The notes beneath the pieces were generated by a model, which did no database searches, was not told where the DNA came from, and saw nothing but the letters and a program-made list of their open reading frames with translations. This document shows positions 9,624 to 18,119 of a stretch of 64,000 bases of DNA, piece after piece. The first letter of the stretch is position 1. Each line of letters opens with the position of its first letter. The stretch comes from Mogibacterium sp. (GTDB lineage Bacteria; Bacillota; Clostridia; Peptostreptococcales; Anaerovoracaceae): the NCBI GenBank assembly GCA_017405845.1, contig JAFQZQ010000019.1:43222-107221 (forward strand). Reading direction: 5' to 3'. Made by a program: the position numbers and the translations under genes.

Positions 9624-10349
9624 TTAAATCAGCACCTTTGAAAGGAAGTCCTTAGTCCTATCCATCTGTGGATGATTCAGCACATCGTCAGGTGTGCCCT
9701 GCTCCACGATGTATCCGCCATCCATGAAGATCACCTTGTCTGCGACTTCCTTGGCAAATCCCATCTCGTGTGTGACGACTATCATCGTCATTCCATCTTT
9801 AGCGAGGCTCTTCATTACATCGAGTACTTCGCCGACCATCTCAGGGTCGAGAGCCGATGTCGGCTCGTCAAAGAGCATTACCTCAGGATCCATCGCAAGT
9901 GCTCTGGCGATAGCCACACGCTGCTGCTGTCCGCCGGAGAGGTTTCTCGGATACTCTCCTGCCTTTTCTGCGAGGCCTACCCTCTCAAGCAGCTTCATTG
10001 CTTTTTCTTCTGACTCTTTCTTGTCAGCTTTCTTTACGTTGATCGGTCCTATTGTCAGGTTATCCAGAACCGATTTGTGCGGGAACAGGTTGAATGACTG
10101 GAATACCATGCCCATCTTCGTTCTCATTGAGTCAATATTCCCCTCATTGACGAGCTCACCGTCTACATAAATTTCGCCTGCTGTCGGCTCCTCCAGCCTG
10201 TTGATGCAGCGAAGCATAGTTGACTTTCCCGAACCTGACGGTCCGACGATGCACAGCACTTCACCTTCTTCTACGTTCTGATCGATGCCTCTGAGCACTT
10301 CATGATCGCCGAAGCTCTTGCAGAGGCCTTTTATTTCTATCATGCTCAT
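9624..10349 (-). CDS. Polar amino-acid ABC transporter, ATP-binding protein (GlnQ/ArtP type)
   Basis: Cytoplasmic ATPase of a PAAT-family importer, 241 residues. Walker [10 protein letters not shown], signature [15 protein letters not shown] and Walker [13 protein letters not shown] followed by the H-loop VTHEMGFA are all intact. Start codon overlaps the permease stop (ATGAGCATG). Directly followed by argC, which together with the ARG boxes at the head of the operon suggests arginine, ornithine or citrulline as substrate, though glutamine or another polar amino acid cannot be excluded. Confidence 0.93.
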   Translation of the reverse strand: MSMIEIKGLCKSFGDHEVLRGIDQNVEEGEVLCIVGPSGSGKSTMLRCINRLEEPTAGEIYVDGELVNEGNIDSMRTKMGMVFQSFNLFPHKSVLDNLTIGPINVKKADKKESEEKAMKLLERVGLAEKAGEYPRNLSGGQQQRVAIARALAMDPEVMLFDEPTSALDPEMVGEVLDVMKSLAKDGMTMIVVTHEMGFAKEVADKVIFMDGGYIVEQGTPDDVLNHPQMDRTKDFLSKVLI

Positions 10350-11029
10350 GCTGCAGACTCCTTCCTGGCCATCTTGCGCTCATAGCCGTTAATAATCTTT
10401 GAGAGCGGAATAGTGAGTATCATGTACGCAAGCGCTACTCCTATGTATGCAGGGAATGTCTCAAATGACGATGAATTCCACAGCTGTCCGCGGCGCAGTA
10501 TCTCGACAACTCCTACATAGCCGAGTACCGAAGTCTCCTTGATGAGGGTAACAAACTCGTTGGCAAATGCAGGGAGGATGATACGTATTGCCTGAGGTAT
10601 TATGACCAGTCTCATAGCCATGCCGTGGCTCATTCCCAGAGATCTTGCTGCCTCCATCTGTCCTTTATCTATAGCCTGGATACCGGATCTGATTACCTCG
10701 GACATGTATGCTGCCGAGTTGAATCCACAGACTATTACTGCCGGCACTACCATTCCTCCGAAGTTGTCCCACTTGAAGCCTACGCCCCAGGACTGCAGCA
10801 GCCACGGAATACCATATGCCATGATGAGAGCCTGCACCAGCATCGGTGTGCCCCTTACTACATCAATATATACTTTTGCCAATACCTGCAGGATCTTGCT
10901 TTTAGTCTGTGAACACAGTGCAAGGAGCAGTCCGAAGGCTGCTCCAATTACTATTGCTATCAGACTGACCGCTACTGTAGCGGGTATGCCCTTGCAGGCG
11001 ATGAGAAAACCTTTTAGATATACACCCAT
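10346..11029 (-). CDS. Polar amino-acid ABC transporter, permease
   Basis: Inner-membrane permease of the HisM/GlnP family, 227 residues, with about five hydrophobic segments. The EAA loop is visible as [23 protein letters not shown] near residues 140-162. Sits between the binding-protein and ATPase genes; the stop overlaps the ATPase start by 4 nt. Same operon and presumably same substrate as its neighbours. Confidence 0.93.
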   Translation of the reverse strand: MGVYLKGFLIACKGIPATVAVSLIAIVIGAAFGLLLALCSQTKSKILQVLAKVYIDVVRGTPMLVQALIMAYGIPWLLQSWGVGFKWDNFGGMVVPAVIVCGFNSAAYMSEVIRSGIQAIDKGQMEAARSLGMSHGMAMRLVIIPQAIRIILPAFANEFVTLIKETSVLGYVGVVEILRRGQLWNSSSFETFPAYIGVALAYMILTIPLSKIINGYERKMARKESAA

Positions 11030-11095
11030 TTTTTCAATTCCCTTCGCCAGGTTTGTTTATTATCGCTATGCTTTCGATTCGTTTAATTAACTATT

Positions 11096-11893
11096 TTAGC
11101 TGAACCACTTTGCTACGAGTTCATCATATGTTCCGTTTGCCTTGATGTTTGCAAGACCTGCATTCAGCTTGTCGAGGAGCTCTGTGTTGCCCTTCTGAAC
11201 AGCGAATGCGAACTCTTCGTGATCTCCGAACGATTCGCCAACGAACTTAGCGATATCTCCGTGGTTGTTGAGGTAAGCCTCTCCTACCGGCTTATCTACG
11301 ATAACACCCTGAACCTCACCGTTCTGGAGCTGCAGATAGCAATCCGTCCACTGGTTGAGAACAACGCCTGCTGCAATCTTGCCTTCGTCCTGCATTGCCT
11401 GAACCATGTCTCCGCCTGTTGTTCCGATCTGGCTGGCGAGCTTCATGTCAGATGTAACTGCGTCGATTCCTGTAAGATCGCTGTCAGCTGTAACGAGCAG
11501 CATGAGATCGCTTTCAAAGTATGTATCACCGAAGTCTACTTTCTCTGCACGGTCACCTGCCAGCTTGTTCATGCCTGCGCAGATGATGTCGCCCTGATCG
11601 GACTGCAGTGCCGGAATGAGTGAATCGAATTCCATATTGACCCATTCAAGCTCAAGTCCCTGATCCTCTGCGATAGCTGCCATCATATCCGGGTCAAAAC
11701 CGATGATAGTGTCATCGCCATCTTCTGTTGATTCAAACGGAGCAAATGTAGCTTCCGTTACTACCTTCAGTACAGCTGTCTCTTCACCTGCATCACTGCT
11801 TTCCTCCGAGCTTCCGCCGCCTCCGCAAGCGCTGAGTGCAAAAGTGAATATCATTGCAAGTGCAAGTAAGATTACTAATGATTTCTTTTTCAT
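11096..11893 (-). CDS. Amino-acid ABC transporter substrate-binding lipoprotein
   Basis: Extracytoplasmic solute-binding protein (family 3), 265 residues. The lipoprotein signal runs from MKKK through a hydrophobic core to the lipobox LSAC near residue 22, then a Gly/Ser-rich linker. The PAAT signature GFDPDMMAAIAED is present. I chose ATG 11893 because AAAGGAGA sits 7 nt upstream; the longer frame that begins at 11965 would bury the signal peptide and start upstream of the predicted promoter. First gene of the transporter-arg operon. Confidence 0.93.
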   Translation of the reverse strand: MKKKSLVILLALAMIFTFALSACGGGGSSEESSDAGEETAVLKVVTEATFAPFESTEDGDDTIIGFDPDMMAAIAEDQGLELEWVNMEFDSLIPALQSDQGDIICAGMNKLAGDRAEKVDFGDTYFESDLMLLVTADSDLTGIDAVTSDMKLASQIGTTGGDMVQAMQDEGKIAAGVVLNQWTDCYLQLQNGEVQGVIVDKPVGEAYLNNHGDIAKFVGESFGDHEEFAFAVQKGNTELLDKLNAGLANIKANGTYDELVAKWFS

Positions 11894-11936
11894 GATTTGT
11901 TCTCCTTTATACAAATAATTGTTGTCTACGCGTATG

Positions 11937-11965
11937 ACTATACTATCCATTGTATATTTATGCAA
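11937..11965 (-). promoter_or_regulatory. Promoter of the transporter-argCJBDGH operon
   Basis: TTGCAT (11960-11965) and TATAGT (11937-11942) on the minus strand with a 17-bp spacer. The -35 hexamer lies inside the proximal ARG box, so a bound ArgR would block RNA polymerase. Confidence 0.6.
11951..11964. promoter_or_regulatory. ARG box (ArgR/AhrC operator), promoter-proximal
   Basis: TGTATATTTATGCA fits the ARG-box form TGMAT-WWWW-ATKCA with one mismatch in the left half. It overlaps the -35 element of the operon promoter. Confidence 0.6.
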
Positions 11966-11994
11966 CCTATATTCTGAATATTATTCGTATTTTT

Positions 11995-12008
11995 TGCATT
12001 TTTATGCA
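11995..12008. promoter_or_regulatory. ARG box (ArgR/AhrC operator), distal
   Basis: TGCATTTTTATGCA is a symmetric match to TGMAT-WWWW-ATKCA, extended to TTTGCAT...ATGCAAA. Its centre is 44 bp, about four helical turns, from the proximal box, a spacing compatible with one ArgR hexamer binding both. Confidence 0.7.
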
Positions 12009-12024
12009 AACATTAAAAAACAAA

Positions 12025-12043
12025 AGCGGGCTCCTCGCCCGCT
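12025..12043 (-). terminator. Terminator of the double-cubane reductase gene
   Basis: A 7-bp GC-rich stem (AGCGGGC/GCCCGCT), 5-nt loop, followed on the minus strand by TTTGTTTTTT. Separates the reductase gene from the arginine operon promoter. Confidence 0.85.
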
Positions 12044-12081
12044 TCTGCTGAATAGTCTTTTTATGTGCCGGAATACACGAT

Positions 12082-13230
12082 TTACAGCATCTCGATGAAT
12101 GCAGCTACTCTTGTATTGATCTGGCCTTCGTCTGCTGTGGAGTAATCAGTCTCGACCATGAAGTAAGGTGTTCCCTTCTCTGTGCAGAACCTCTCGATTG
12201 ACTTGTGCTCTACATTATATGTATGACATGCCTGGAGGGTCATCTCGAGAACTCCGTCAGCCTTATACTCATCGATGGTTCTTCCGAGCAGATCATATCT
12301 GTTAGGGTTTGGTGTCATTACGGAGCATCCAATGTTGAGGTATCTCTCAGCGATAGCTCCCCAGATGTCCTCAGCGTCCTCGTCAACGAGCCTGTCATAC
12401 TGCTTTGCTCCTACACAGTTTTCCATTGCAACTACGACAGCTCCGTTATTCTCAACTGCCTTGATGACTTTCTCTGTAACTCCGCCGATCGGGCATCCTG
12501 TGATAACGATGCGCGGCTTTTTCTCGAGCATCTTGTCCTCAGCATATTCCTTTGTGATCTTTTCTTTGATGGCTTCGATCTCATCAACGATAGCTGTGCG
12601 GTCGAACTTGAAATCGCTTCCGTAGAGAAGCTTGAACATATCCATTCCGGATACCGGGCATGGATCGTTCTTCATTACGTCGATCAGCTCTTTCTTTGCT
12701 CTTCTGATCTTGTTCTCGAGCTTCACAGCTTCGCGAATCTTCTCATCTGTGATCTCAATGCCAAACTTCTCTTCTACATATGCCTTGAGTCTGAGGCACT
12801 CAGCCTTGTAAAGCTCAAGTCCCTTTTCACTCTGGGAGTTAGGAAGATCCATTACGAATACATCCTTGAACTCGCTCATGAGCTCGTACATCTTCTTTTT
12901 TCCGTCGCAGGTATTTTCACCGATTACAATATCGCTGAAGTAGAAGAACGGGCACTTATCATCCTTTGCGAATCCGTAGCTGGACTTGATAAGCGGACAG
13001 AGGTTAGCAGGAAGGTCCTTCTCTGCGGACGCGATGGTCTCTCCTGATGTGGAGCAAAGGCTTACCGATGCAGCACCGGCTGCCAGAGCGATCTCCCTGG
13101 GGAAATATGTGCAGTACGCACCTATTACAGGAATTCCCTGATCCTTAACCTTCTTAACGTTTACAAACGCATTTCTTCTTGCTTCTGCAAATTCTTCAAA
13201 TACAGCTGGCAGTTCTTTGATAATTTCCAT
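12082..13230 (-). CDS. Double-cubane-cluster anaerobic reductase, YjiM/HgdB family (2-hydroxyacyl-CoA dehydratase-like)
   Basis: Fe-S protein of the 2-hydroxyacyl-CoA dehydratase / BzdN-HgdB superfamily, 382 residues. It matches E. coli YjiM in order and length: VSLCSTSGETI, NLCPLIKSSYGF, KCPFFYFSD, ITGCPIGG, QACHTYNVE, and the C-terminal ETDYST. The many conserved Cys are the likely ligands of a double-cubane 8Fe-9S cluster. Such proteins need an ATP-dependent activase (YjiL/HgdC type) to inject an electron; none is in the window. AGAGG precedes the ATG. Single-gene unit with its own terminator; the physiological substrate is unknown. Confidence 0.9.
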   Translation of the reverse strand: MEIIKELPAVFEEFAEARRNAFVNVKKVKDQGIPVIGAYCTYFPREIALAAGAASVSLCSTSGETIASAEKDLPANLCPLIKSSYGFAKDDKCPFFYFSDIVIGENTCDGKKKMYELMSEFKDVFVMDLPNSQSEKGLELYKAECLRLKAYVEEKFGIEITDEKIREAVKLENKIRRAKKELIDVMKNDPCPVSGMDMFKLLYGSDFKFDRTAIVDEIEAIKEKITKEYAEDKMLEKKPRIVITGCPIGGVTEKVIKAVENNGAVVVAMENCVGAKQYDRLVDEDAEDIWGAIAERYLNIGCSVMTPNPNRYDLLGRTIDEYKADGVLEMTLQACHTYNVEHKSIERFCTEKGTPYFMVETDYSTADEGQINTRVAAFIEML

Positions 13231-13356
13231 AAATACGTCCTCTTTCTTTACAATAAATATGACCGGCTGTTTAGTCGTTCCTTTTTAATATTCCTACTTT
13301 TTTGAAGGCAAGACAATAGCAGTGATATTGAATAAATCTATACAGACTGGATCTGA

Positions 13357-13407
13357 TGATCAAAAAAAGCGTATATTGCCGGGCAGGCAATATACACCTT
13401 TTGATCA
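13357..13407 (-). terminator. Terminator of the NhaC-type antiporter gene
   Basis: Long stem-loop: inner 10-bp stem GTATATTGCC/GGCAATATAC (13371-13380 with 13386-13395) extended by TGATCAAAA/TTTTGATCA. On the minus strand the inner stem is followed by a T-rich tract. Weak complementarity continues outward (ACTGGA/TCCAGT near 13346 and 13415). Confidence 0.75.
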
Positions 13408-13438
13408 TAGTATTTCCAGTCCATATCCGTATGAAATA

Positions 13439-14797
13439 CTATTCGTTAACGGCTTTGTTCTCTTTCCAGTCCCACTTGCCCTTAAGTGTGATTTTTTCAT
13501 ACCAAGGAACGAAGTAGGAAAGAACAGCAAATGCAGCGAGCAGGAAGAGGTACCAGTTATTCGGAATAATATCCATCGGGCTCACCCTTCCTTCACACAT
13601 ACTTGCAACTAAGAGGAACTGTGCTCCGTAAGGGATAAGTCCCTGCATGATACATGTGAACATGTCTAGGATCGAAGACGTCTTTCTAGGGTCGATATCA
13701 TACTTCTCGCTGATCTCTCTTGCCATAGGACCGTCAACGATGATAGCAACAGTATTGTTTGCTGTTGCAACATCTGTCAGAGCAGCAAGCACGCTTAGTC
13801 CGACCTGAGCTGACTTCTTGCCCTTGAATGTCTTCGACAGATTTTCAATCAGCCAGTTCAGCCCGCCGTAGTGCTTAGCCATTTCTGCAACTCCGCCTAC
13901 CAGCATTGACAGCAGGAATACTTCGATCATTCCCTGGAATCCTGCCCAGATGTTTCCCGCGAAATCCATGAACGTGATATCTCCATATGCGATTCCGATG
14001 ATTCCGGCAGAGAAGATACCGATCGTCAGTACCGCAAATACGTTCATTCCTACCAGTGCGAGTATGATTACGAGAAGGTAAGGAATTACCTTAACGAACG
14101 AGAATGAATCGACTGTGAGCGCCTGTGCGGTTTCCGGTCTGCCGAAGATAACGAGCAGAATGATGGTAACCACAGCTGCAGGAAGTGCAATCCAGAAGTT
14201 GGTGCGGAATTTGTCCTTAAGCTCAACACTCTGCGTTCTTGTAGCTGCGATAGTTGTATCCGAGATCATTGATAGATTGTCTCCGAACATTGCGCCGGAT
14301 ACTACAGCCGCCATAACGAGAGGAAGGCTGAGTCCTGTCTTGTCAACTACTCCGAGCGCGATCGGAACGATGGCTCCGATAGTACCCATCGAAGTTCCCG
14401 TTGCTGTTGCAAGGAAAGCTGCGATCACAAAGAGACCTGCTGTAAGCAGAGATGCAGGGATGATGGAAATGCCCAGATTTACTGTAGCGTCAACTCCGCC
14501 CATAGCCTTCGCTACTGCAGAAAAAGCTCCGGCAAGAAGGAAGATCATAAGCATGCACATTACGTCTTCACTGCCTGCTCCTCTTGCAAAAATTTTAAAA
14601 TTCTCATTGATTCCTGCCTTGTAGTTCATCGCAAATGCAACGAGTACTGCGATGAACATAGCAACTGCTGCAGGGAACTGATAGAATGCCATTTCAACGC
14701 CCTTGGACTCCAGAATGATTCCTGCGCCGAGGTAGATTATGATGAATACCAGAAATGGTACGAGCGCCAGTCCGCTGCTCTTCTTCTGATTTTCCAT
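13439..14797 (-). CDS. nhaC: Na+/H+ antiporter, NhaC family
   Basis: Integral membrane antiporter, 452 residues, with about 11-12 hydrophobic segments. The family motif GAMFGDNLSMISDTTIAATRTQ lies near residues 165-186 and ATATGTSMGTIG precedes it. Exchanges Na+ (some relatives malate/lactate with Na+) for protons; the exact substrate pair is not deducible. No neighbours in its transcript are evident: a promoter-like sequence lies upstream and a terminator follows. Confidence 0.88.
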   Translation of the reverse strand: MENQKKSSGLALVPFLVFIIIYLGAGIILESKGVEMAFYQFPAAVAMFIAVLVAFAMNYKAGINENFKIFARGAGSEDVMCMLMIFLLAGAFSAVAKAMGGVDATVNLGISIIPASLLTAGLFVIAAFLATATGTSMGTIGAIVPIALGVVDKTGLSLPLVMAAVVSGAMFGDNLSMISDTTIAATRTQSVELKDKFRTNFWIALPAAVVTIILLVIFGRPETAQALTVDSFSFVKVIPYLLVIILALVGMNVFAVLTIGIFSAGIIGIAYGDITFMDFAGNIWAGFQGMIEVFLLSMLVGGVAEMAKHYGGLNWLIENLSKTFKGKKSAQVGLSVLAALTDVATANNTVAIIVDGPMAREISEKYDIDPRKTSSILDMFTCIMQGLIPYGAQFLLVASMCEGRVSPMDIIPNNWYLFLLAAFAVLSYFVPWYEKITLKGKWDWKENKAVNE

Positions 14798-14918
14798 GAT
14801 ATTTACTCCTTTTTCTTTTAGGTTGCTCTGTTAATTGTTTTTCTTTCTCTTGCGACCCGCCTATTGTAACGCTATAGCAGCTAAAATCACAATAGGATTT
14901 GTTTATAAGGCTGTGTAT

Positions 14919-14947
14919 TTTTTACATATCTGATAAACAATTGTCAA
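14919..14947 (-). promoter_or_regulatory. Probable promoter of the NhaC-type gene
   Basis: Minus strand TTGACA (14942-14947), 17-bp spacer, TAAAAA (14919-14924) preceded by TG-T. It would give a leader of about 110 nt before the ATG at 14797, long enough for untested regulation. Confidence 0.5.
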
Positions 14948-15082
14948 GAAAAACAATTTTTCAGTAAAATGCAGGCAGGTCTGTCAGCCTTCATGCCCGA
15001 AAGAATCTTCGTAAGTCATATCAATACTTCCCCCGAATCATAGTGTTCAACCAATACACATCAGTGATACAACAAATTAAAA

Positions 15083-15115
15083 GGCACCTGCTTATAGGAT
15101 CAACCTATCGGTGCC
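15083..15115 (-). terminator. Terminator of the eamA gene
   Basis: Stem GGCACC/GGTGCC enclosing a second stem ATAGG/CCTAT; on the minus strand it is followed by TTTTAATTTG. Confidence 0.7.
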
Positions 15116-15137
15116 GTGTAAACTATCAATTCAGTAT

Positions 15138-16025
15138 TCAGTTTTTCTTTCTGTTCATGATTGCTATTGAAATCAGGACAAGCGCTATTCCTACGATTTT
15201 TGTGATACTGAGGGCCTGACCGAAAACGATCAGTCCTATCAGGGCTGCCACCACTGTTTCGACCGATGCCAGCACAGGGACTATCGAGGTTTCGGTGATC
15301 CTGCTGAGCCCGGCGTAGTATACGATATAGCCCATGGCCGAAGGTACTATGCCGAATCCGATGAATACGAGCAGCATCGGCAGCGTGAAAGCCGTGCCTA
15401 TGCCGTTGTACGGGCGTATCAGGAAGAACAGGAGCAGCGCTCCGAACGCCTGGCCGTAAAACGCAGCTGAGAACGGATCCTCATCGTCCGCTCCGGTCCT
15501 CGACAGAATAGGCAGCAGAGCGTATGTGAACCCTGCCATGATGCCCATGATTATACCGAAGCCGGAGATCTTCATGTCAGAGAAGTCTCCTCCGGTCACT
15601 GTAAGTATGCAGCCTGCAATGTTGATTATTATGGCAATTATCTTATTGCGTGTCAGCGGCTCATGAAAGAACACCCTGGATATAAGTGCTACATATACCG
15701 GTGATGTGTATAAAAAGACCGATGCAGTTGCCATGCCGCCCTGCTCTATGGTGTTCATATAACAGACGTTGTAGAGTGCCTGTGAAATAAAACCCACGAG
15801 CATGCACGAGATGAGTCCTCTGCGGCTAACGCGGAAGAGACTCACACCCCTTCCCTTCACCAGCAAGATCAGTGCCAGCATTATGCTTGCTGAAAGAACG
15901 CGGAAAAAAGCTACCGGACCTGCGCTCATTCCCATGTTTGAGAGAAGCGTGGCGAACAGTCCTATCGTTCCCCACAATGACCCGGCGGCCAACACCATTA
16001 AATACCCTTTGCTTTGATCATTCAT
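15138..16025 (-). CDS. EamA-family (DMT superfamily) transporter
   Basis: Ten-helix drug/metabolite transporter, 295 residues, with two EamA repeats (roughly 8-138 and 150-290). N-terminal LAAGSLWGTIGLFA is typical. Substrate unknown; relatives export amino acids or metabolites. GAGGAG precedes ATG 16025. It lies 58 nt behind the siroheme-type gene on the same strand and may share its transcript. The C-terminus is basic (NRKKN), placing it in the cytoplasm. Confidence 0.9.
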   Translation of the reverse strand: MNDQSKGYLMVLAAGSLWGTIGLFATLLSNMGMSAGPVAFFRVLSASIMLALILLVKGRGVSLFRVSRRGLISCMLVGFISQALYNVCYMNTIEQGGMATASVFLYTSPVYVALISRVFFHEPLTRNKIIAIIINIAGCILTVTGGDFSDMKISGFGIIMGIMAGFTYALLPILSRTGADDEDPFSAAFYGQAFGALLLFFLIRPYNGIGTAFTLPMLLVFIGFGIVPSAMGYIVYYAGLSRITETSIVPVLASVETVVAALIGLIVFGQALSITKIVGIALVLISIAIMNRKKN

Positions 16026-16083
16026 CCAGTTTCAGCTCCTCAGCAATTATTGTCGCATCGTTCTTATCAACCTACATGTGAAA

Positions 16084-16539
16084 CTATTTCTTCTCAAATA
16101 TGCCCTTAAGATATTTAGTCGCCTTTGCCTCCAGCTCGTGGTCTTCTCCCGATGCGCTTACTCCAATCACCAGAGGGTCTCTTCTCACGATGCCCGGGAA
16201 GCAGAAATCGCACAGCGACTCATCGCTCGCAGCGTTAAAAAGTATGCCGCGCCTTCTGCACATTCCGCCTATACGCACCTCTGTGCCCGGGTGTCCCATG
16301 GCTGCGCAGACTATATCAGCATCGTCAAGGTCGTCCTCGCTGAAACGTCTCTGATGCAGGGTCAGCATCTCATTGTCTGCCAGCAGCTTAATAACAGGCT
16401 CCACTTCCGGCGCAACAACAGTGACGGAACCGGCAAAATCCAGTATCGAAGCTATCCTTCTCGCTGCTATCTTACCGCCGCCAATGAACAGCACGCGTTT
16501 GCTGCTCAGATCTACATACATTGGGAAATACAGACCCAT
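16084..16539 (-). CDS. Precorrin-2 dehydrogenase / sirohydrochlorin ferrochelatase (siroheme synthase N-domain)
   Basis: Stand-alone counterpart of the CysG N-terminal domain (Met8p-like), 151 residues. The NAD-binding loop IGGGKIAARRI follows the typical start YFPMYVDLSSKRVL. It oxidises precorrin-2 to sirohydrochlorin and may insert Fe. ATG 16539 has AAAGGAA 6 nt upstream; the frame extending to 16596 lacks one. No uroporphyrinogen methyltransferase or other tetrapyrrole gene lies nearby, so the pathway context is not visible. Confidence 0.87.
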   Translation of the reverse strand: MGLYFPMYVDLSSKRVLFIGGGKIAARRIASILDFAGSVTVVAPEVEPVIKLLADNEMLTLHQRRFSEDDLDDADIVCAAMGHPGTEVRIGGMCRRRGILFNAASDESLCDFCFPGIVRRDPLVIGVSASGEDHELEAKATKYLKGIFEKK

Positions 16540-16552
16540 ATCAAGTTCCTTT

Positions 16553-16630
16553 CTAAATGCACCTTCCGGCCTCATTCGCCAGAGACAGCAGTTCATCTAT
16601 TTCCGGTTTCTTTCCTGTCGTTAATATCAT
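16553..16630 (-). CDS. Possible 25-residue ORF before the siroheme-type gene
   Basis: ATG 16630 to TAG 16553 gives MILTTGKKPEIDELLSLANE plus AGRCI. It has an orderly protein-like composition, begins just after the mgtE terminator and ends 13 nt before the downstream start codon. No recognisable ribosome binding site and no known family, so it may be a leader peptide, a gene remnant or chance. Confidence 0.2.
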   Translation of the reverse strand: MILTTGKKPEIDELLSLANEAGRCI

Positions 16631-16646
16631 CTTTTTATATAAAAAA

Positions 16647-16674
16647 AGCTATCGCCGTAACTCCGGCAACAGCT
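16647..16674 (-). terminator. Terminator of the pcrA-ligA-mgtE unit
   Basis: Interrupted stem: AGCT pairs with AGCT and GCCG with CGGC around a short loop; minus strand continues with seven T. Confidence 0.8.
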
Positions 16675-16690
16675 ATTTTGTCACATCATG

Positions 16691-18088
16691 TTAAATGTGC
16701 AGGAATAATCCCGCCATAATGAAGTATGTGCACAGAGAGATCATATCCGTTATGGATGCCATCATAGGACCTGCCATAAGTGCAGGGTCGATGCCTATCT
16801 TCTTTGCCAGCATAGGAAGCATCGAGCCTATGAGCTTTGCGATGATGACGATGAGTATCATCGATACGCAGACCGTTATGGCTACCATTGGTTCATTGTG
16901 ATCAAGATACACGATTCTGAAGTAGTTCAGAATGCTCAGGCAGATACCGACTATGACGCCGACTCTGATCTCCTTCCACATTACCTTAATGAAATCTCCC
17001 AGTTCGAGTTCGCCTGTAGCCATACCACGTATGACCAGAGTAGATGACTGAGAGCCGGAGTTACCGCCGGTACCCATCAGCATAGGCATGTAAATAACCA
17101 GCGCTATTACAGCAGACATGGCGTCTTCGAATTTTGCAAGTATGCCGCCGGTTACGAAATATGAGCACATGAGCAGAAACAGCCACGGCAGCCTCGCTTT
17201 GACGTGCTGCCAGACGGACCGGTCGAGATACTCCCTGTCCGAAGTGTCGATGACACCGCCCATACGCTCGATATCCTCAGTCGTCTCTTCTTCGATGACT
17301 TCGAGGATGTCGTCTACGGTAACGATACCGACTAATCTGAATTCATTATCTACTACCGGAATGGCCAGATAACCGTATCTGGTGAACAGGTCTGATACTT
17401 CCTCCTGGTCGTCATCCACATGAGCGACTACCGGGTCGTCATGCATGAGATCGGCCACCTTCATGGTATCCGGTGAAATAACCAGAGACTTAAGAGATAC
17501 TACACCGAGGAGTTTTCGACCGCTGTCGACCACATAGCATGTATATATCGTCTCAGAGTCAAGTCCTACATCCTTTATGTGATCGAGCGCTTCTCTTACC
17601 GTGGCATCCTTCTTCAGGTTGATGTACTCCGGCGTCATCAGGGCGCCTGCGCTGTCTTCCTTGTACTTCAGGAAGGTGTTTATAAGGCGTCGCTCGCTTT
17701 TAGGCGTCTTGTCAAGGATCTTATCTACGATGTTCGAAGGAAGCTCTTCAAGGACGTCGATCATATCATCGAAGTCGAGCTCGTCGAGTATGAATCTGAT
17801 CTCGGGATCGGTTATGATATTGATGATATCTACCTGATCTTCGAGGCTGAGCTCGGCAAAAACATCAACGCTTATATCTTTCGGAAGCGCCCTAAAGAGA
17901 ACGACCATTGTCTTGAGGTCGAATTCTCTCCTGATGTCAACGAGCATCTCAGCTATCTCAACTTCGTTGTGCGTAAGGAGTTCGTCTCTGGCCTGGAAGT
18001 ACTTTTTGGTATCGAGAAGTTCAATTATTTTGATAAATGACTCATCGTATGCCTGTTCCATGTCAGGAACCATGTTCAGATTCTCCAT
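16691..18088 (-). CDS. mgtE: Magnesium transporter MgtE
   Basis: Mg2+-gated Mg2+ channel, 465 residues. Cytoplasmic N-domain (about 15-140), paired CBS domains (about 145-270) and five C-terminal transmembrane helices with the pore signature GTGGNSGSQSSTL near residue 340. AGGAGG lies upstream of ATG 18088. Only 31 nt separate it from ligA, so no Mg2+ riboswitch fits in front of it; regulation is probably by the protein's own CBS gate and by the upstream promoter. Confidence 0.96.
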   Translation of the reverse strand: MENLNMVPDMEQAYDESFIKIIELLDTKKYFQARDELLTHNEVEIAEMLVDIRREFDLKTMVVLFRALPKDISVDVFAELSLEDQVDIINIITDPEIRFILDELDFDDMIDVLEELPSNIVDKILDKTPKSERRLINTFLKYKEDSAGALMTPEYINLKKDATVREALDHIKDVGLDSETIYTCYVVDSGRKLLGVVSLKSLVISPDTMKVADLMHDDPVVAHVDDDQEEVSDLFTRYGYLAIPVVDNEFRLVGIVTVDDILEVIEEETTEDIERMGGVIDTSDREYLDRSVWQHVKARLPWLFLLMCSYFVTGGILAKFEDAMSAVIALVIYMPMLMGTGGNSGSQSSTLVIRGMATGELELGDFIKVMWKEIRVGVIVGICLSILNYFRIVYLDHNEPMVAITVCVSMILIVIIAKLIGSMLPMLAKKIGIDPALMAGPMMASITDMISLCTYFIMAGLFLHI

Positions 18089-18119
18089 TGGTCCGATCCT
18101 CCTTTCCCGAATTCCAAAA

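Larger units (their letters stand above)
14798..15137. other. 340-bp intergenic region between the antiporter and EamA genes
   Basis: AT-rich, no credible coding frame. It holds the likely antiporter promoter (14919-14947) and the eamA terminator (15083-15115). The stretch 14960-15080 shows nothing I recognise. Confidence 0.6.

Noticed and set aside
16691..18119. Mg2+ riboswitch (M-box) upstream of mgtE
   Set aside because: Only 31 nt separate ligA and mgtE, too little for an M-box.
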